Shown: positions 1 to 9,177, numbered from the stretch's first letter. The stretch is 11,812 nucleotides of DNA from CAJBLF01 sp041679065 (GCA_041679065.1 JBBABI010000034.1:1-11812), one strand, 5' to 3'. Notes: generated from the sequence alone by a model not told the origin. Translations and numbers: made by a program.

Positions 1-22
1 CGAACTGGACTCGAACCCCCAA

Positions 23-38
23 GTCCGCCTAGGCGGAC
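23..38. repeat. GC-rich perfect palindrome in the variable-arm position of the tRNA-Leu copy
   Basis: GTCCGCCTAGGCGGAC is a perfect 7-bp stem with a 2-nt loop. It sits where the intact tRNA-Leu has its short variable arm. The GTCCG...CGGAC ends recur in the hairpin at 10992-11010. Confidence 0.8.
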
Positions 39-52
39 ATACGAACCTCAAT

Positions 53-66
53 TCCGCCGTGGCGGA
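53..66. repeat. GC-rich perfect palindrome in the anticodon-stem position of the tRNA-Leu copy
   Basis: TCCGCCGTGGCGGA on the plus strand is a 6-bp stem with a 2-nt loop. It replaces the 5' anticodon-stem bases of the intact gene. A near-identical word, TCAGCCGTGGCGGA, lies inside the intergenic element at 8068-8170, so it belongs to a dispersed family. Confidence 0.8.
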
Positions 67-96
67 TGTATACCAAATTCCACCACATAGATATAA

Positions 97-339
97 TTAG
101 CTTATGATTTTTTTTAATTCTTCCCTTCACTTTCATGTCTTAAAATATTTTTCTCTATGATAAGCTTCTTTATATGTATCAAAACACTCTGTATATAGAA
201 TTTTATAAGGTTTATGAGCTTTTGTGGATTTGGATACTCATTCATTATGTTGTTGTAATCTCTTTTGGACATCCTTCGTCATCCCAACATACTTATATCA
301 ATTCAGCAAACTTTCTAAAACATATACATATTGTGACAT
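97..339 (-). CDS. Small GIY-YIG nuclease-domain protein between two tRNA-Leu copies
   Basis: The gene encodes 80 residues ending at TAA and is visible only if TGA is read as Gly (residues 14, 34, 69 and 71). It is a minimal single-domain GIY-YIG protein of the UPF0213/YhbQ kind. YVYVL (4-8) and YKYVGMT (15-21) are the paired signature strands. Arg27 in QKRL, followed by His31-Asn32, fits the catalytic arginine helix. Glu63 in HREKYFK fits the metal-binding glutamate, and a KxGxGR tail follows. Family members are structure-specific or homing-type DNA nucleases; the substrate here is unknown. It starts 21 bp after the intact tRNA-Leu and ends 4 bp before the degenerate copy, on the same strand as both. 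Four of its five glycines are TGA, so it is adapted to this genetic code. No clear Shine-Dalgarno is seen. The family call is firm; a role in tRNA-gene mobility is inferred. Confidence 0.87.
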
Positions 340-360
340 ATAAAGGAATAGCAATTAAAC

Positions 361-443
361 TGCCGAGGAAGGGACTCGAACCCTCAATCCTTACGGAATA
401 CGAACCTCAATCGTACGTGTATACCAAATTCCACCACCTCGGC
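361..443 (-). tRNA. tRNA-Leu(GAG), intact
   Basis: The acceptor strands GCCGAGG and CCTCGGC pair perfectly. The anticodon stem TACGA/TCGTA encloses loop TTGAGGT, giving anticodon GAG (codons CUC and CUU). A class II variable arm (TTCCGTAAGGA) and the T loop TTCGAGT follow. The discriminator is A, as expected for leucine, and CCA is not encoded. The gene begins 6 bp after the grpE stop codon, so it is probably co-transcribed with grpE and released by processing. It is followed by a GIY-YIG gene and a damaged copy of itself. Confidence 0.93.
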
Positions 444-449
444 ATTTTC

Positions 450-1043
450 TTATTTCCCTACGATAACTTTCGCTGGCACTATCACTTTCTTCTCTCCATT
501 ATGGTCATAAATAAACCCCCTTTCCCATTCCTGGATGATTTTTCCTTTCATCTTTTTGTCCTCCACTTCCTGGACATTGACCGGCTCATGCAAAAATGAG
601 TCAGGGAGTAATCCTATAGAAGCGATAGGCTTGATATGCATATGTTCCAATGTTTTGAGGAATTTATCATAAATCATGTGCACTCATTTCGTCAAAGGAT
701 CCTCTTTATGTTCGTCAGTGATATTAGCCAATGATTTCCTGAGATCTTCCACGAAAGGCAGGAATTTTTTGACGGTAGCGATAAGCAGATCTGTCTGCAA
801 TGATTTTTCTGCCTCTTGCGTCTGCCTCTGATATCTGTCAAAATCCAGTTTAAGATTAATATAATCATATTGGGACCTTTTTGCAATCTCTTCCAGTTCT
901 TTTTTATCTTTTTCCAGTTGTTCGACCTTTTGTTGTAAAGCTAAAATCTGAGCATCATCATGTTTCTGCTCCTGATATCATTTAGCCTCGTCCAATTTCT
1001 GCTGAAGCTGATCGTCCTGGATATGTTTCTCTTCCTTTTTCAT
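450..1043 (-). CDS. grpE: GrpE, nucleotide exchange factor for DnaK
   Basis: The 197-residue protein ends at TAA and has TGA-coded glycines at residues 22 and 120. GrpE is the cytosolic homodimer that releases ADP from the Hsp70 DnaK. Residues 1 to about 75 are a charged coiled-coil helix rich in Lys, Glu and Gln, with the family's tyrosine-rich stretch (YDYINLKLDFDRYQRQ). Next comes the hydrophobic helical segment LLIATVKKFLPFVEDLRKSL. The C-terminal beta domain begins near residue 120 with GVHMIYDKFLKTLE and contains LHEPVNV and ERGFIY; the tail is VPAKVIVGK. Length is typical for the family. The start is the ATG at 1043; an in-frame GTG lies three codons upstream. No Shine-Dalgarno is seen. 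It follows vanY after 53 bp and runs into tRNA-Leu after 6 bp. No dnaK or dnaJ lies in the window, so the chaperone genes are separated. Confidence 0.93.
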
Positions 1044-1096
1044 ATCAAACACATCACTAAATAATAAAAAAATCCATCACTATTCACTTTTCACTG

Positions 1097-1885
1097 TTAG
1101 TTGTTCACTGTCTTATAATATTCCGCAAGCGTCTGATTATTTTCAAATAAGATAGTAGCTAATCACGTTCCTAGATATCTCCGATGCCATCCTTCGACAA
1201 TTTTGCCATCGATTTCCACACCTTTCTGGTACGTATTGTGAAACCCCCACTGGTAAGCATGTGCGTGAAGCCATTCAGTATATTTATTTGTCCCTTCCAG
1301 ATGTACGGTCCTTCCTCATTTAGTAACAACTGTAAGATCCAAAGCTAACCCAGCTTGATGTTCACTAGTGCCTACTTTGGCACAAAGATTTGCAAGACGA
1401 CAGTTTTTCAGAAGGAAGCCCTGAAATCACTTACTCCTATAGGAATTGATGATAGAGATCCTGTCTCCACTGAAAGTATTTCGGAAATGCCGAGCCATAT
1501 CAGCAAACTCATCTCCAGCCTCCTGCCTAAGTTTAAACTTTCTTGCATCATTTGCGGTGAAGTTGGAATTGATAGGAATTAGGTCTGCAGGCACATAGTC
1601 TGGATCAGTAAAAGGTGTCGCATCACTGAGATATTTCTGGAAAGAATCATCGGAAGCTAGATCAAACTGAGGTAGTAATGCAGGTGTATTGCCGGTAAGA
1701 TCAGGGAGAATAGTATAATATTCCGAAACAGTTTGTATTTCAGGAGCAATGATTGAATCCTCAACATCTATGCTACGGGCATGGACATATCCATCCATCA
1801 AAAGAAAACTTGTCATCAACACAAGCGATAAGGTGAATCCAAGGAAAACAAATAGATGTGTACGCGAAAAAGACTTTATCTGCAT
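1097..1885 (-). CDS. VanY-type D-alanyl-D-alanine carboxypeptidase (peptidase M15B), membrane-anchored
   Basis: The 262-residue protein ends at TAA and has TGA-coded glycines at 153, 190 and 241. An N-terminal hydrophobic helix (residues 11-30) acts as signal or anchor, placing the enzyme outside the membrane. The M15B zinc site is complete: GTSEHQAGLALD supplies His176 and Asp183, and EGWH supplies Glu231 (general base) and His234. The flanking NSYRS motif and the WL...AY.WGF stretch are also typical. The family removes the terminal D-Ala from peptidoglycan stem peptides. The start at 1885 is forced, because an in-frame TAG lies four codons upstream. A promoter-like site sits at 1916-1943. 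It lies 74 bp after tmk and 53 bp before grpE. A role in general wall trimming is likelier than glycopeptide resistance, since no van regulatory or ligase genes are present. Confidence 0.92.
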
Positions 1886-1915
1886 CTTTTGATAATACTA
1901 AAATCATTCATATCT

Positions 1916-1943
1916 GTTATAAAAATCTCCTGGTTTTTTTCAA
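1916..1943 (-). promoter_or_regulatory. Sigma70-like promoter upstream of the VanY gene
   Basis: On the minus strand, TTGAAA (1943-1938) is separated by 16 bp from TATAAC (1921-1916); each box matches its consensus at five of six positions. Transcription would start near 1909, leaving a leader of about 24 nt before the ATG at 1885. This suggests vanY, grpE and tRNA-Leu can be transcribed separately from the genes upstream. Confidence 0.5.
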
Positions 1944-1959
1944 ATTGTTTTTTAGCTAT

Positions 1960-2634
1960 CTATCTAATAATCTTTTTCACAAGAGTATACATCTCTTGGT
2001 GAATATCTTCTCTGGTTCTTAAATTACCATCAGGAGCACATTGGATGATAGGCCGACCATATTTTTTAGCGACATACAGATATGCGCTGGCAGCATCGCT
2101 AAGATGGACCAAATCAGCCTCATGGATATCCCTTTTTTCTCCACCTACATATTCTCTATTTCATTTTTTATCCACTAATTGCTGACCGATACCTACAGAC
2201 ATGTACAAGAGAATAGTTGCATCAGGTCTAGGTATCTTGAATATCCCGTATTCTAGGTTATCAAGCCAAGCAAGAAATTTTTCCACCTCGGGAAGCTCTT
2301 TGATCTTACCTGTCTGATGTCACATATTGGCAGAGACATACCTATTGGAGATGATGAGTTTCCCCTCTTCTAGCCACTGTTTGATCTGGAATGAAGCTGC
2401 ATATCTATCACAAGCGAAAAATATGGAGCCTCTATAAGGTCCCACTTCCTGTGCAGAGCCGAATTTTCCATTGAGATAATCTTCGACAAGCATAGCACTT
2501 CTCTCTCCATACCTTGGAAAATCAGCCATAACCACAGCATATCCTTCTGCCTCTAATCTTTTGACCAAAAGTTCCGTCTGAGTCGCTTTCCCACTCCCAT
2601 CAGTACCATCAATCACGATAAATTTGCCTTTCAT
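1960..2634 (-). CDS. tmk: Thymidylate kinase (dTMP kinase)
   Basis: The 224-residue protein ends at TAG and has TGA-coded glycines at 105 and 158. It phosphorylates dTMP to dTDP in the cytosol for DNA synthesis. The P-loop GTDGSGKAT occupies residues 10-18. DFPRYG is the substrate-binding motif, and FACDRYAA and SNRYVSANM-G-HQ are diagnostic; the TGA glycine falls in the last of these. The lid region is around KKGNREYVGGEKRDIHE. I chose the ATG at 2634 because FIVIDG follows at the normal distance. An in-frame ATG ten codons upstream would add a hydrophobic stretch that does not look conserved. The gene lies 91 bp after the giant ORF. With the standard code the protein would stop at residue 104, before the lid. 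Confidence 0.95.
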
Positions 2635-2725
2635 ATGTATTTTTGTTATAATAAAAAATATCACTTACCATGACTTCATAACCAAAATCCGGAAGAAATC
2701 AAGAAAAGGATGGAAAGCGATGAGA

Positions 2726-5700
2726 TTAATATTCTTCATCATCAAAGGTAGAAAGTATTTCCTGATTTTTTTGTTCTTGCTGAGCTCTTTTTTTGCCTTT
2801 ACCGCTTAAAGTATCGTGTATCTGATCAGCAGCACGTTTAGGATTGGTGATGGCGACTCATGAAGCGGAAAGTTTGGGAGATTCGTTTTGTTCTCAAGAG
2901 GAAGAATCAGTAGATCCTTCTCGATTATAATAACTCTTAAAACGATTTTGCAGCCCAGCTTTGCGCACCAGATTTTCAGCAACCCCGTACAAATCCTCAT
3001 AGATAGTATAAGATCCGCTGGCATATTTGCGTGAGATGTTTGCACGATTTTCACTACCCTTTCCGATAAGTGCAGCACGTGTTTTGACCATCATATATTC
3101 TCATCGATCACCTATTTTATAAGGTGTATTGCTTTCTTGATCCTTCGCATAAAAATCTCACATAGTAGCAGAGATGATATTTGGAGAAAGGATAGTATCA
3201 ATATTATCTTTAAATAATGACTTGAAAGCATTCAAAGCCTTAGTCAATGCATCAGGTGTTGTTCACTTACCAGCTCCATTCATACTGAGAATAGTCCCAT
3301 TGATCGTATATCGCAACATATCCTCTGCTTGTTTCTGAAGTCTAGGATCTTTGAACATGGTTTGGATAGTATAAAGTCTTTTCAAGAAAATAGTTTTATT
3401 ACTATCAGAAAAACCACATCCACCAAACCAATTAAAGAATTTTTTGATAAAGAACGTAAGATTATCCTGAGATGTTGGTCATTTGGGAAGCTCAGTAGCA
3501 ACTTTTTCTCGGAATCTTGCAGGACCAGCTTTCTCTAGAGAATCTTTTCCATCAAAGTCCCCATTCTCATATTTCATAAGTTCTCTGACAATGGTTTCGC
3601 ATTTGGTAAATGGCGTACCAGAAACCGCAGTAGGATTTTTTCTCACTTCTGGATCCAAATCTTCACTTGATTCATTACCGTTAGTGATATATTCTTTCAA
3701 TACAGATCTTTCACTTTCAGAAAGCGTAGGATCACTAGCGAGTTCCAAAAGAGTCTTTTTTTTGGCTGCATCCTTACCGGTGATTTCCAGAAATTTGGAG
3801 AAATCGCTGCCATTATTATTGTCGAATCGCCGTTTTTTGAATCCCTCTGCTATGAAGAAGCCGACATTTTCCATTTTACCAAGAGTAAAGTCAGACAAAG
3901 AAAATTTTATAGATTTTTTGTTCATTATCATTTCGAAATCTTCGAATTTCTTTCCTTTGGATTTCAAGAAAACATTGAGCAAGGTAAGCATTTTGGATTG
4001 TTGATGGATATCTTTTGCCCACAACCCAGGAAGGAATCCTCTACTTCTGCACATATCCTTGATCCATCATTGTGTACCTGCATCTGCACCATTGAGAAAC
4101 CATCCTGAAAGGATGCCTGAAACGATATGCATTTCAAATTGCCTCCATTGTGCTGGAGTTTGTGCTTGTTTAGCCATAGCTTGGAGATTAGGAAAGGCAT
4201 TAGCTGGCTTATTGGTTTTGGTTTGTCTGGCGTATTCATATTCAAGAAATTCAAAAGTGCTATTGGGATCGATATCCTTGAGTTTATCGTCGATGCTTTT
4301 CTTTCCAAATTTGGTATTCATTGCCTCATCCAGTTTTTCTGCAAAATTCCTAGACCATTTCGCTGCCTGCTGCTTTTCATGGACATCACCTAAGGAGTGC
4401 TCTCTACCATCAATGACAGCAATGATATATTTCATCTCCAATTTCATGATTTCCTCATTCCTGTTGACCGTCCATCCAGATCAGTAGATACCGCTATTTT
4501 GCCTCAAATCAGCTAGCTTTCTATTGAGAATATCCAGATATCTGTCCTGATGTCACTTACCCAAAATCAGATTAACCCGATGACCCTTACCGATCAGATC
4601 AAAGTGTCTTGCATAAGGGCTTTTCTCCTTATTGATGATCGTCAGAAGCATAGCGGGGATTTTGTATATATCTTTGGGAACTTCTTTCCCTGTAAGCATG
4701 GTATTCAAATGTTCAAAGAAAAAACTTGGATAATGTTTTTCCTGTTCGTACACTTTCTGCCATTTTTCTATTTTTTTCCAGATCCTCGCATCCCTGGTGG
4801 TATAATATTCTACACCCGCAGTCTCAAAAGAAGTTCATATTCTCATAGACAACCCTCATCGCATCTTACCGAATTTAGTAAGGACAGCTCCATTTTGGAG
4901 GAGAACATCTGTCAGATCCTCAGTCCTTTCCTCATCATATTTTTTGATGCTATCCTTGACCTTAGTCACTCATGTCTTGAAAAATCCGATGATATTATTG
5001 ATGCTGAAAGGACGATTTTTTTTCTGAAATCATTTATCTTCATCGCTTTCTTTGGTTTTCAAATCTTTCTTTTCCTCTATGTCCTTGCAAGCTTTGGGCT
5101 GAAGTTTTTTACCAGCGATAAAAAGCGCAAAACTCACAGGATCCATATCACGGACAAATTTAGGAAGCTTCTTCCCTTTCTCATCTACCAGATTACCCCT
5201 ATACGAGATATGGAAAGTGCCGTCAGCATTACGTTTAACATCAAAAAGATGTGACTGTATCGTTTCCAAGGTTCTTCAAGCTTTATCGTTATACTTCGGG
5301 ACTTTGCTATCATATCAGAAAGCAGCTACCTTTTCTCATGCAAAATCTCATTGGGTAAATTTAAATCCATTGCCATCTGAATTAATCGTATCAAAAGTAT
5401 ACGCAAATTTTTCTGTATATGAGGTTCATAGTACCTTTTTGAGAATATCCAGCTGATCATCAAAAGACTTTTTTCCGACAGCAGGAACTTTATAGATTTC
5501 TGATCCGAAAATCTCGGTAATGCTATCCAGGGAAGAATCCTTGAGAGAAAGCTCTTTGGTTACTCATTCAAATTGGCCTAATGCAGATTCTCCGCCATGA
5601 AGCGTAGTGACAAAGGTTCACTTGGTTTTATTGATTTTCTTGATATCCAGATACATCCAAGCATCCGATGATTCTTCATGGGGCGGAAGAGCGCTTTCTC

Positions 5701-8035
5701 ATACTTTCATATAGATCCTCGTCCCTTCGGTAAATCAAAATTCTTTGGTATCGGCAGGGAAATTATATCCAGGAATATCTTTCCGTTTGTCCAAAAATTT
5801 ATCATAGTCTGTTTTTTCTTTGGTTTCAACTGGCTTGTTTTCTTGCACTTCTTGTTCTTCTCCATCCTGCTGTTCACGATTTCACTGCATATCTTTGAAT
5901 GTATCAAGCTTTCAAAGTTTCTTTGCTAGTTTCTTTTCCTGGTCAGGAGTGATTTCATTCTGCAGACTTTGCTGACCGAGAATATACGCGAACAAGAGTG
6001 AACCGATAGCCTGTCCGTTGAGCAAGAACAATCTGTCCAAGACATCCAGATGATAGTTTTTTTCTTCCTGCTCATCTACTATCACACGAGTACCATCAGA
6101 AGTCCCTTCCCGAGTCACTAGAGATCTCTCCTCAGAAATATCAGTGATGGGGTGAGAATATAGATACCATCTAGTTCATGGCGACTCCTCATCTACATCA
6201 GCAGGAGGATATGAAGATAAATATCACTGTGCAGTTTTACCATCTTTGCTAAGCTTAACCTTGTATCCATCATTCAATATACGTGGGCCATCTGCGCTTT
6301 CAAACGTATCAAATAACTGACCGCCTTCACGTCCCCGCAGTACTCATTGTTCAAAAAAGTCTTGGCTGGACGGAGTCGGAACTACGGTAAATTGCAAAGG
6401 GAAACTCTGCATATCAGCGAGATTGTTGACGGAAAGGAAATACTGGGCTTTCTGAGAAATAAACTTTTTTTCAGCAAACTTGATATGGACCGGATCTTCC
6501 TTAGTCGGTATCATGAGCTCCATTTTCTGGAGATCAAAAAGATCCTCTACGAATTGTTGAAGACTTTCAGCATCTATATCCAATAACTCCGGTGCTTTAT
6601 GTTGGATGAGATCTTGTAATTTATGTTTGACGAGATGGTTGAGGATCACTTGTTGATCAACTAAAGATAATTGTCCCATATCAAAATGAGCAGTTACAAC
6701 CTTACCCATGACAGCAGACAAGGATGGATCTTTGGTGGCAAGATAGCTGATATATGCATTCCATTTGATGAGTTCTCTCTCTTGACGCAACTCTTTTCTT
6801 TTTTTGCGTAAATGAATTTTTTCTTCCTTGCTGGTCTGTTCATGAGCGATACTCAATTCTATCTGAGAAATCTGGGTATCCACATCTTGTAACTGACTAG
6901 TGACTGCAGGTTCAGTGAGAGAAATTCTGGAATCATCATATGGATATAATTTGAAGATCTCATTCATATACGGCGGGAATCATCTCGCTGTTTCAGTTAT
7001 CACATCGACATATTTTTCTATGGCTTCCTGCGTATCTTTGACCTCTTCAAACAGCTGACGAGTAGCCAATCTATCAAATACTCTCGTAAAATATTTTTCC
7101 CATTCGCTATACGATGCCTGGATATCAAATTTTTTGCCGGATAACAAAAAATGCTTTTTGATATCTCCATTGGTGACGATGATCTGATCTAATTTTTTCG
7201 CAAGCGGTTTATCAATCTGATGCTGATGACTTTCCAAAAAAACAATCCATTCATTCTTAAATACTCCTAGATCCTGCAATGAACTAAAGGCAGTAATTGG
7301 ACCATGGAAACGCACATCAAAATCACCTCTGAGTGAAGCAGGAAGCGTTGTCCTTATCTTATCAATAGCGACCTGCACCATGACTCTCTCGACAGGATCG
7401 TAGACAGGACAAAGGAGATGCTCAATATTTTTTTTCTGATTATCTTTGAGGGAAATATTTTCTTTTTCTATAAATTTTTTCCAAAGAAGATAAAGATCAT
7501 CTATTGTTTGCAATGTACTCGTCCTAGGAATAGCATAACTCTGATGATCAAATCATGCCTCATCGGCAAATTTTTTGAAGACACCTGCAGGCATAGCATT
7601 ACCGCCATCCTTACAGAAACTATCGAATTGTTTGAGGGTATCTTGCATGACTTCACGCTCAGGTTTCTCTGAAGCGAATTCTTTATGGAATTTATCTCAA
7701 CTCGTACGAAACTGTGCGATAGTAAATCATTTTTTCTCAAGGAGCTCCAGATATCACGGCAAATCATCTTTTCAAATCATAGCAGACACAGAGGGACTCT
7801 CTTTTTTGAAATATTCCCGAAATTGATCAAGGAATTCCTGATTGCCATAAATACTCCTCTCTCCTTCAGATAATTGAGAAAACTCCTTCAGAGAATCAGT
7901 AAGTGTATCCAAAAATTTACCAGTCAAATTTTTTTTGACTGATTGATCTTTTTGGTTTTCTTGTTGTTCCGGTGTTGGCTTTGGATTTCTTTTGGATTTC
8001 GCCATAACATGAGAGTCTATGATATAAAAACTCAT
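2726..8035 (-). CDS. Giant uncharacterised protein, 1769 residues
   Basis: One uninterrupted frame of 1770 codons ends at TAA. It is continuous only if TGA is Gly; I count about 33 such codons. I recognise no domain. The N-terminus is lysine-rich and polar, with no signal peptide. A highly charged coiled-coil segment lies near residues 380-420. Two beta-rich stretches lie near 560-640 and 755-830. Acidic low-complexity linkers occur near 710-735 and 980-1005. A long helical region spans about 1200-1600, and the C-terminus is KR- then DE-rich. No convincing membrane helix is seen. It may be a cytoplasmic scaffold or multidomain protein. I used the ATG at 8035 because AGGA precedes it by 6 nt; the ATG at 8005 (MAKSKRNP) is a good alternative. 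Thymidylate kinase follows after 91 bp. It would be split into a dozen false ORFs by standard-code annotation. Confidence 0.8.
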
Positions 8036-8041
8036 TTAAAT

Positions 8042-8045
8042 TCCT
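8042..8045 (-). promoter_or_regulatory. Shine-Dalgarno AGGA for the giant ORF
   Basis: AGGA on the minus strand lies 6 nt before the ATG at 8035. This favours that start over the ATG at 8005, which has no such motif. Most other genes here lack a clear site. Confidence 0.45.
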
Positions 8046-8067
8046 AATTCTTCTTGTCGCCCCCATC

Positions 8068-8170
8068 GTCATTCCGGCGTCAAGGTCAGCCGTGGCGGAC
8101 TGCAGCTGGAATCTAATTATGTACATTATTTTCATAAGGTTCCGGCCGCAAACCGTAACGCCGGAACGAC
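8068..8170. repeat. MITE-like palindromic element with terminal inverted repeats and two internal hairpins
   Basis: The ends GTCATTCCGGCGT (8068-8080) and ACGCCGGAACGAC (8158-8170) are inverted repeats matching at 12 of 13 positions. Inside are two hairpins: ATTCCGGC...GCTGGAAT (8071-8112, one G-T pair) and GTTCCGGC...GCCGGAAC (8139-8167, perfect). The first contains TCAGCCGTGGCGGA, close to the palindrome inserted in the tRNA-Leu copy. No reading frame of note lies within it. It occupies most of the leader region of the giant ORF. This is typical of REP/BIME or non-autonomous insertion elements. Confidence 0.65.
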
Positions 8171-8221
8171 ATTTTTTACTTTCCTAACTCCTCATTATTA
8201 TACTGATTTCCTATGAAAATG

Positions 8222-8258
8222 CAAAAAAAATCAACTCTAATGAGAAGAGTCGATTTTT
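8222..8258 (-). terminator. Rho-independent terminator for the GerMN gene
   Basis: On the minus strand, AAATCGACTCT pairs with AGAGTTGATTT (one G-U pair) around a 7-nt loop, followed by a run of T. It lies about 130 bp downstream of the stop at 8386 and separates that gene from the giant ORF. Confidence 0.65.
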
Positions 8259-8263
8259 CTTCT

Positions 8264-8338
8264 GTCATTTCGAACTATAGCGAGAAATCCTATAATAAGT
8301 TACTGGAGATTTCTCCTCTCTAAAGTCGTCGAAATGAC
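8264..8338. repeat. 75-bp palindromic repeat element (GTCATTTCGA ends)
   Basis: GTCATTTCGA (8264-8273) and TCGAAATGAC (8329-8338) are perfect inverted repeats. Nested inside are GAGAAATC and GATTTCTC, also inverted. It lies between the stop of the GerMN gene and its terminator. Short GTCATTTCGA-ended palindromes are common dispersed repeats in many bacterial genomes. Together with the element at 8068-8170, the terminator and a TTTTTCAATAT direct repeat (8341-8375), this accounts for the 350-bp gene-free stretch 8036-8385. Confidence 0.65.
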
Positions 8339-8385
8339 AATTTTTCAATATTTCAATCCTCAATTTTTCAATATCCGCTTCGCGG

Positions 8386-9060
8386 TTATGGTTGAAATAA
8401 TGTAGCAGGTTTAAATTCAACTTTCTTGACTCCAGGGAATTGCAGTGCTGTCTTGCTGATAGAATTAGCCATAATGAGCATACGAGCAGATCCTCCATCA
8501 GTGAAACCCATAACCTCACTAAATTCCAGAACTAATGTACCATCATTTTGCAATGCCGTACTGAGAAGACGGAAGTTTTTGTTGGGGAATTCAGTTGTAA
8601 ATCAGGCATCTTTCTCAGCAGCACTTACATCGCCTTGAATCAAAAGATTGATAGTATCTCTGAGAATATCATCAGTAGCAGGTAATGTACGAGAAAGCGG
8701 AAGTAATGAATCCACATTGATTTGCTGTTCTGGCGGCAATTTGGCATCCTCCTTCTGATTGAAATAATAGAGTGCTATTTTGCTAGGAGCTGTCGTAACG
8801 AAAGAAGGAGTAGCAGATGATGCCAGGGAAACAGAAGATAATTTCTGAGTAAGATCATTAAGCTGAGTTTGGATAGCAGTCAATTGGTCATTGAACCCAC
8901 TAAGTTGAGCACCAGCACCGCTGGTAACACAAACGGAAACAGATTTACCAAACCAAGAACCTATAGTCAATCCCAAATCATGATCAAAAATCCTAAGATA
9001 TGCTCGGAACAAAAACACGACAACAATTCGGAATATCGTCGTTCGAAATATTTTTTTCAT
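8386..9060 (-). CDS. Membrane-anchored protein with a C-terminal GerMN-like domain
   Basis: The 224-residue protein ends at TAA, with one TGA-coded glycine (153). Residues 1-7 are basic and 8-24 form a hydrophobic anchor. A short helical, Gln- and Leu-rich segment (about 55-76, QLTAIQTQLNDLTQKL) is followed by a Ser/Thr linker. Residues from about 96 onward match the GerMN pattern: ALYYFNQ; LLPLSRTLPATDDILRDTINLLIQG; then DGTLVLEFSE; and finally ALQFPGVKKVEF. GerMN domains occur in exported or lipid-anchored proteins of spore formers and other bacteria and are thought to mediate protein contacts outside the membrane; no catalytic role is known. The N-terminus resembles that of the neighbouring gene at 9178-9486. 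The terminator at 8222-8258 closes the unit. The GerMN call rests on pattern recognition only. Confidence 0.78.
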
Positions 9061-9100
9061 GAGACAGGAGGTAAATAGATAAAATAGCTATAGATTGCCA

Positions 9101-9170
9101 CAGGTTGTTACAGGTCGTCGCAGGCGGGTCTGAGGCCACCTAGGACTATCTGCGACTATCTGAGACCATA
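9101..9170. repeat. Seven imperfect tandem decamers
   Basis: Seven consecutive 10-bp units align: caggttgtta, caggtcgtcg, caggcgggtc, tgaggccacc, taggactatc, tgcgactatc, tgagaccata. The first three share CAGG; the last three share TAT(C/A)-type ends with GAC cores. GTCGCAG and CTGCGAC also form an inverted pair across the array. It lies in the 117-bp gap between two related genes and is more GC-rich than its flanks. Confidence 0.55.
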
Positions 9171-9177
9171 GAAGTAT

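Larger units (their letters stand above)
1..92 (-). pseudogene. tRNA-Leu(GAG) degenerate copy with two inserted GC hairpins, truncated by the window edge
   Basis: Read on the minus strand, this is a second copy of the tRNA-Leu at 361-443. It shares the whole D-arm block (20 identical bases, GTGGTGGAATTTGGTATACA), the anticodon-loop block ATTGAGGTTCGTAT and the T-loop block GGGTTCGAGTCC. Two perfect hairpins break it. TCCGCCACGGCGGA (positions 53-66) replaces the 5' strand of the anticodon stem. GTCCGCCTAGGCGGAC (23-38) replaces the long variable arm. The 5' acceptor strand, ATCTATG, does not match the visible 3' end, and the T stem pairs poorly, so charging looks impossible. About five bases of the 3' end lie outside the window. 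It begins about 4 bp after the stop of the GIY-YIG gene. A pseudogene is the simplest reading; a processed tRNA-like RNA with another role cannot be excluded. Confidence 0.8.

Noticed and set aside
1427..1885. VanY gene as part of a vancomycin resistance cluster
   Set aside because: No ligase, dehydrogenase or two-component genes lie nearby; the neighbours are housekeeping genes.
4550..5254. Plus-strand open frame of 234 codons, and others such as 3483-4004
   Set aside because: They lie antisense within the single long minus-strand gene, have low-complexity Phe/Ser/Leu-rich translations and no family features. They are shadows.
2726..8035. A decayed gene cluster with many nonsense mutations
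   Set aside because: All interruptions are TGA, never TAA or TAG, the frame never shifts over 5.3 kb, and the same pattern is seen in conserved housekeeping genes. Recoding explains it better.
8265..8519. Minus-strand frame of 84 codons downstream of the GerMN gene
   Set aside because: It overlaps the GerMN coding end in another frame and then runs through a palindromic repeat; no protein features.
9066..9072. AGGAGGT on the plus strand as a strong ribosome binding site
   Set aside because: No plus-strand reading frame begins after it. On the transcribed strand it reads ACCTCCT, the anti-Shine-Dalgarno, probably by chance.
9101..9170. CRISPR array
   Set aside because: Units are 10 bp, degenerate and without spacers; no cas genes are near.
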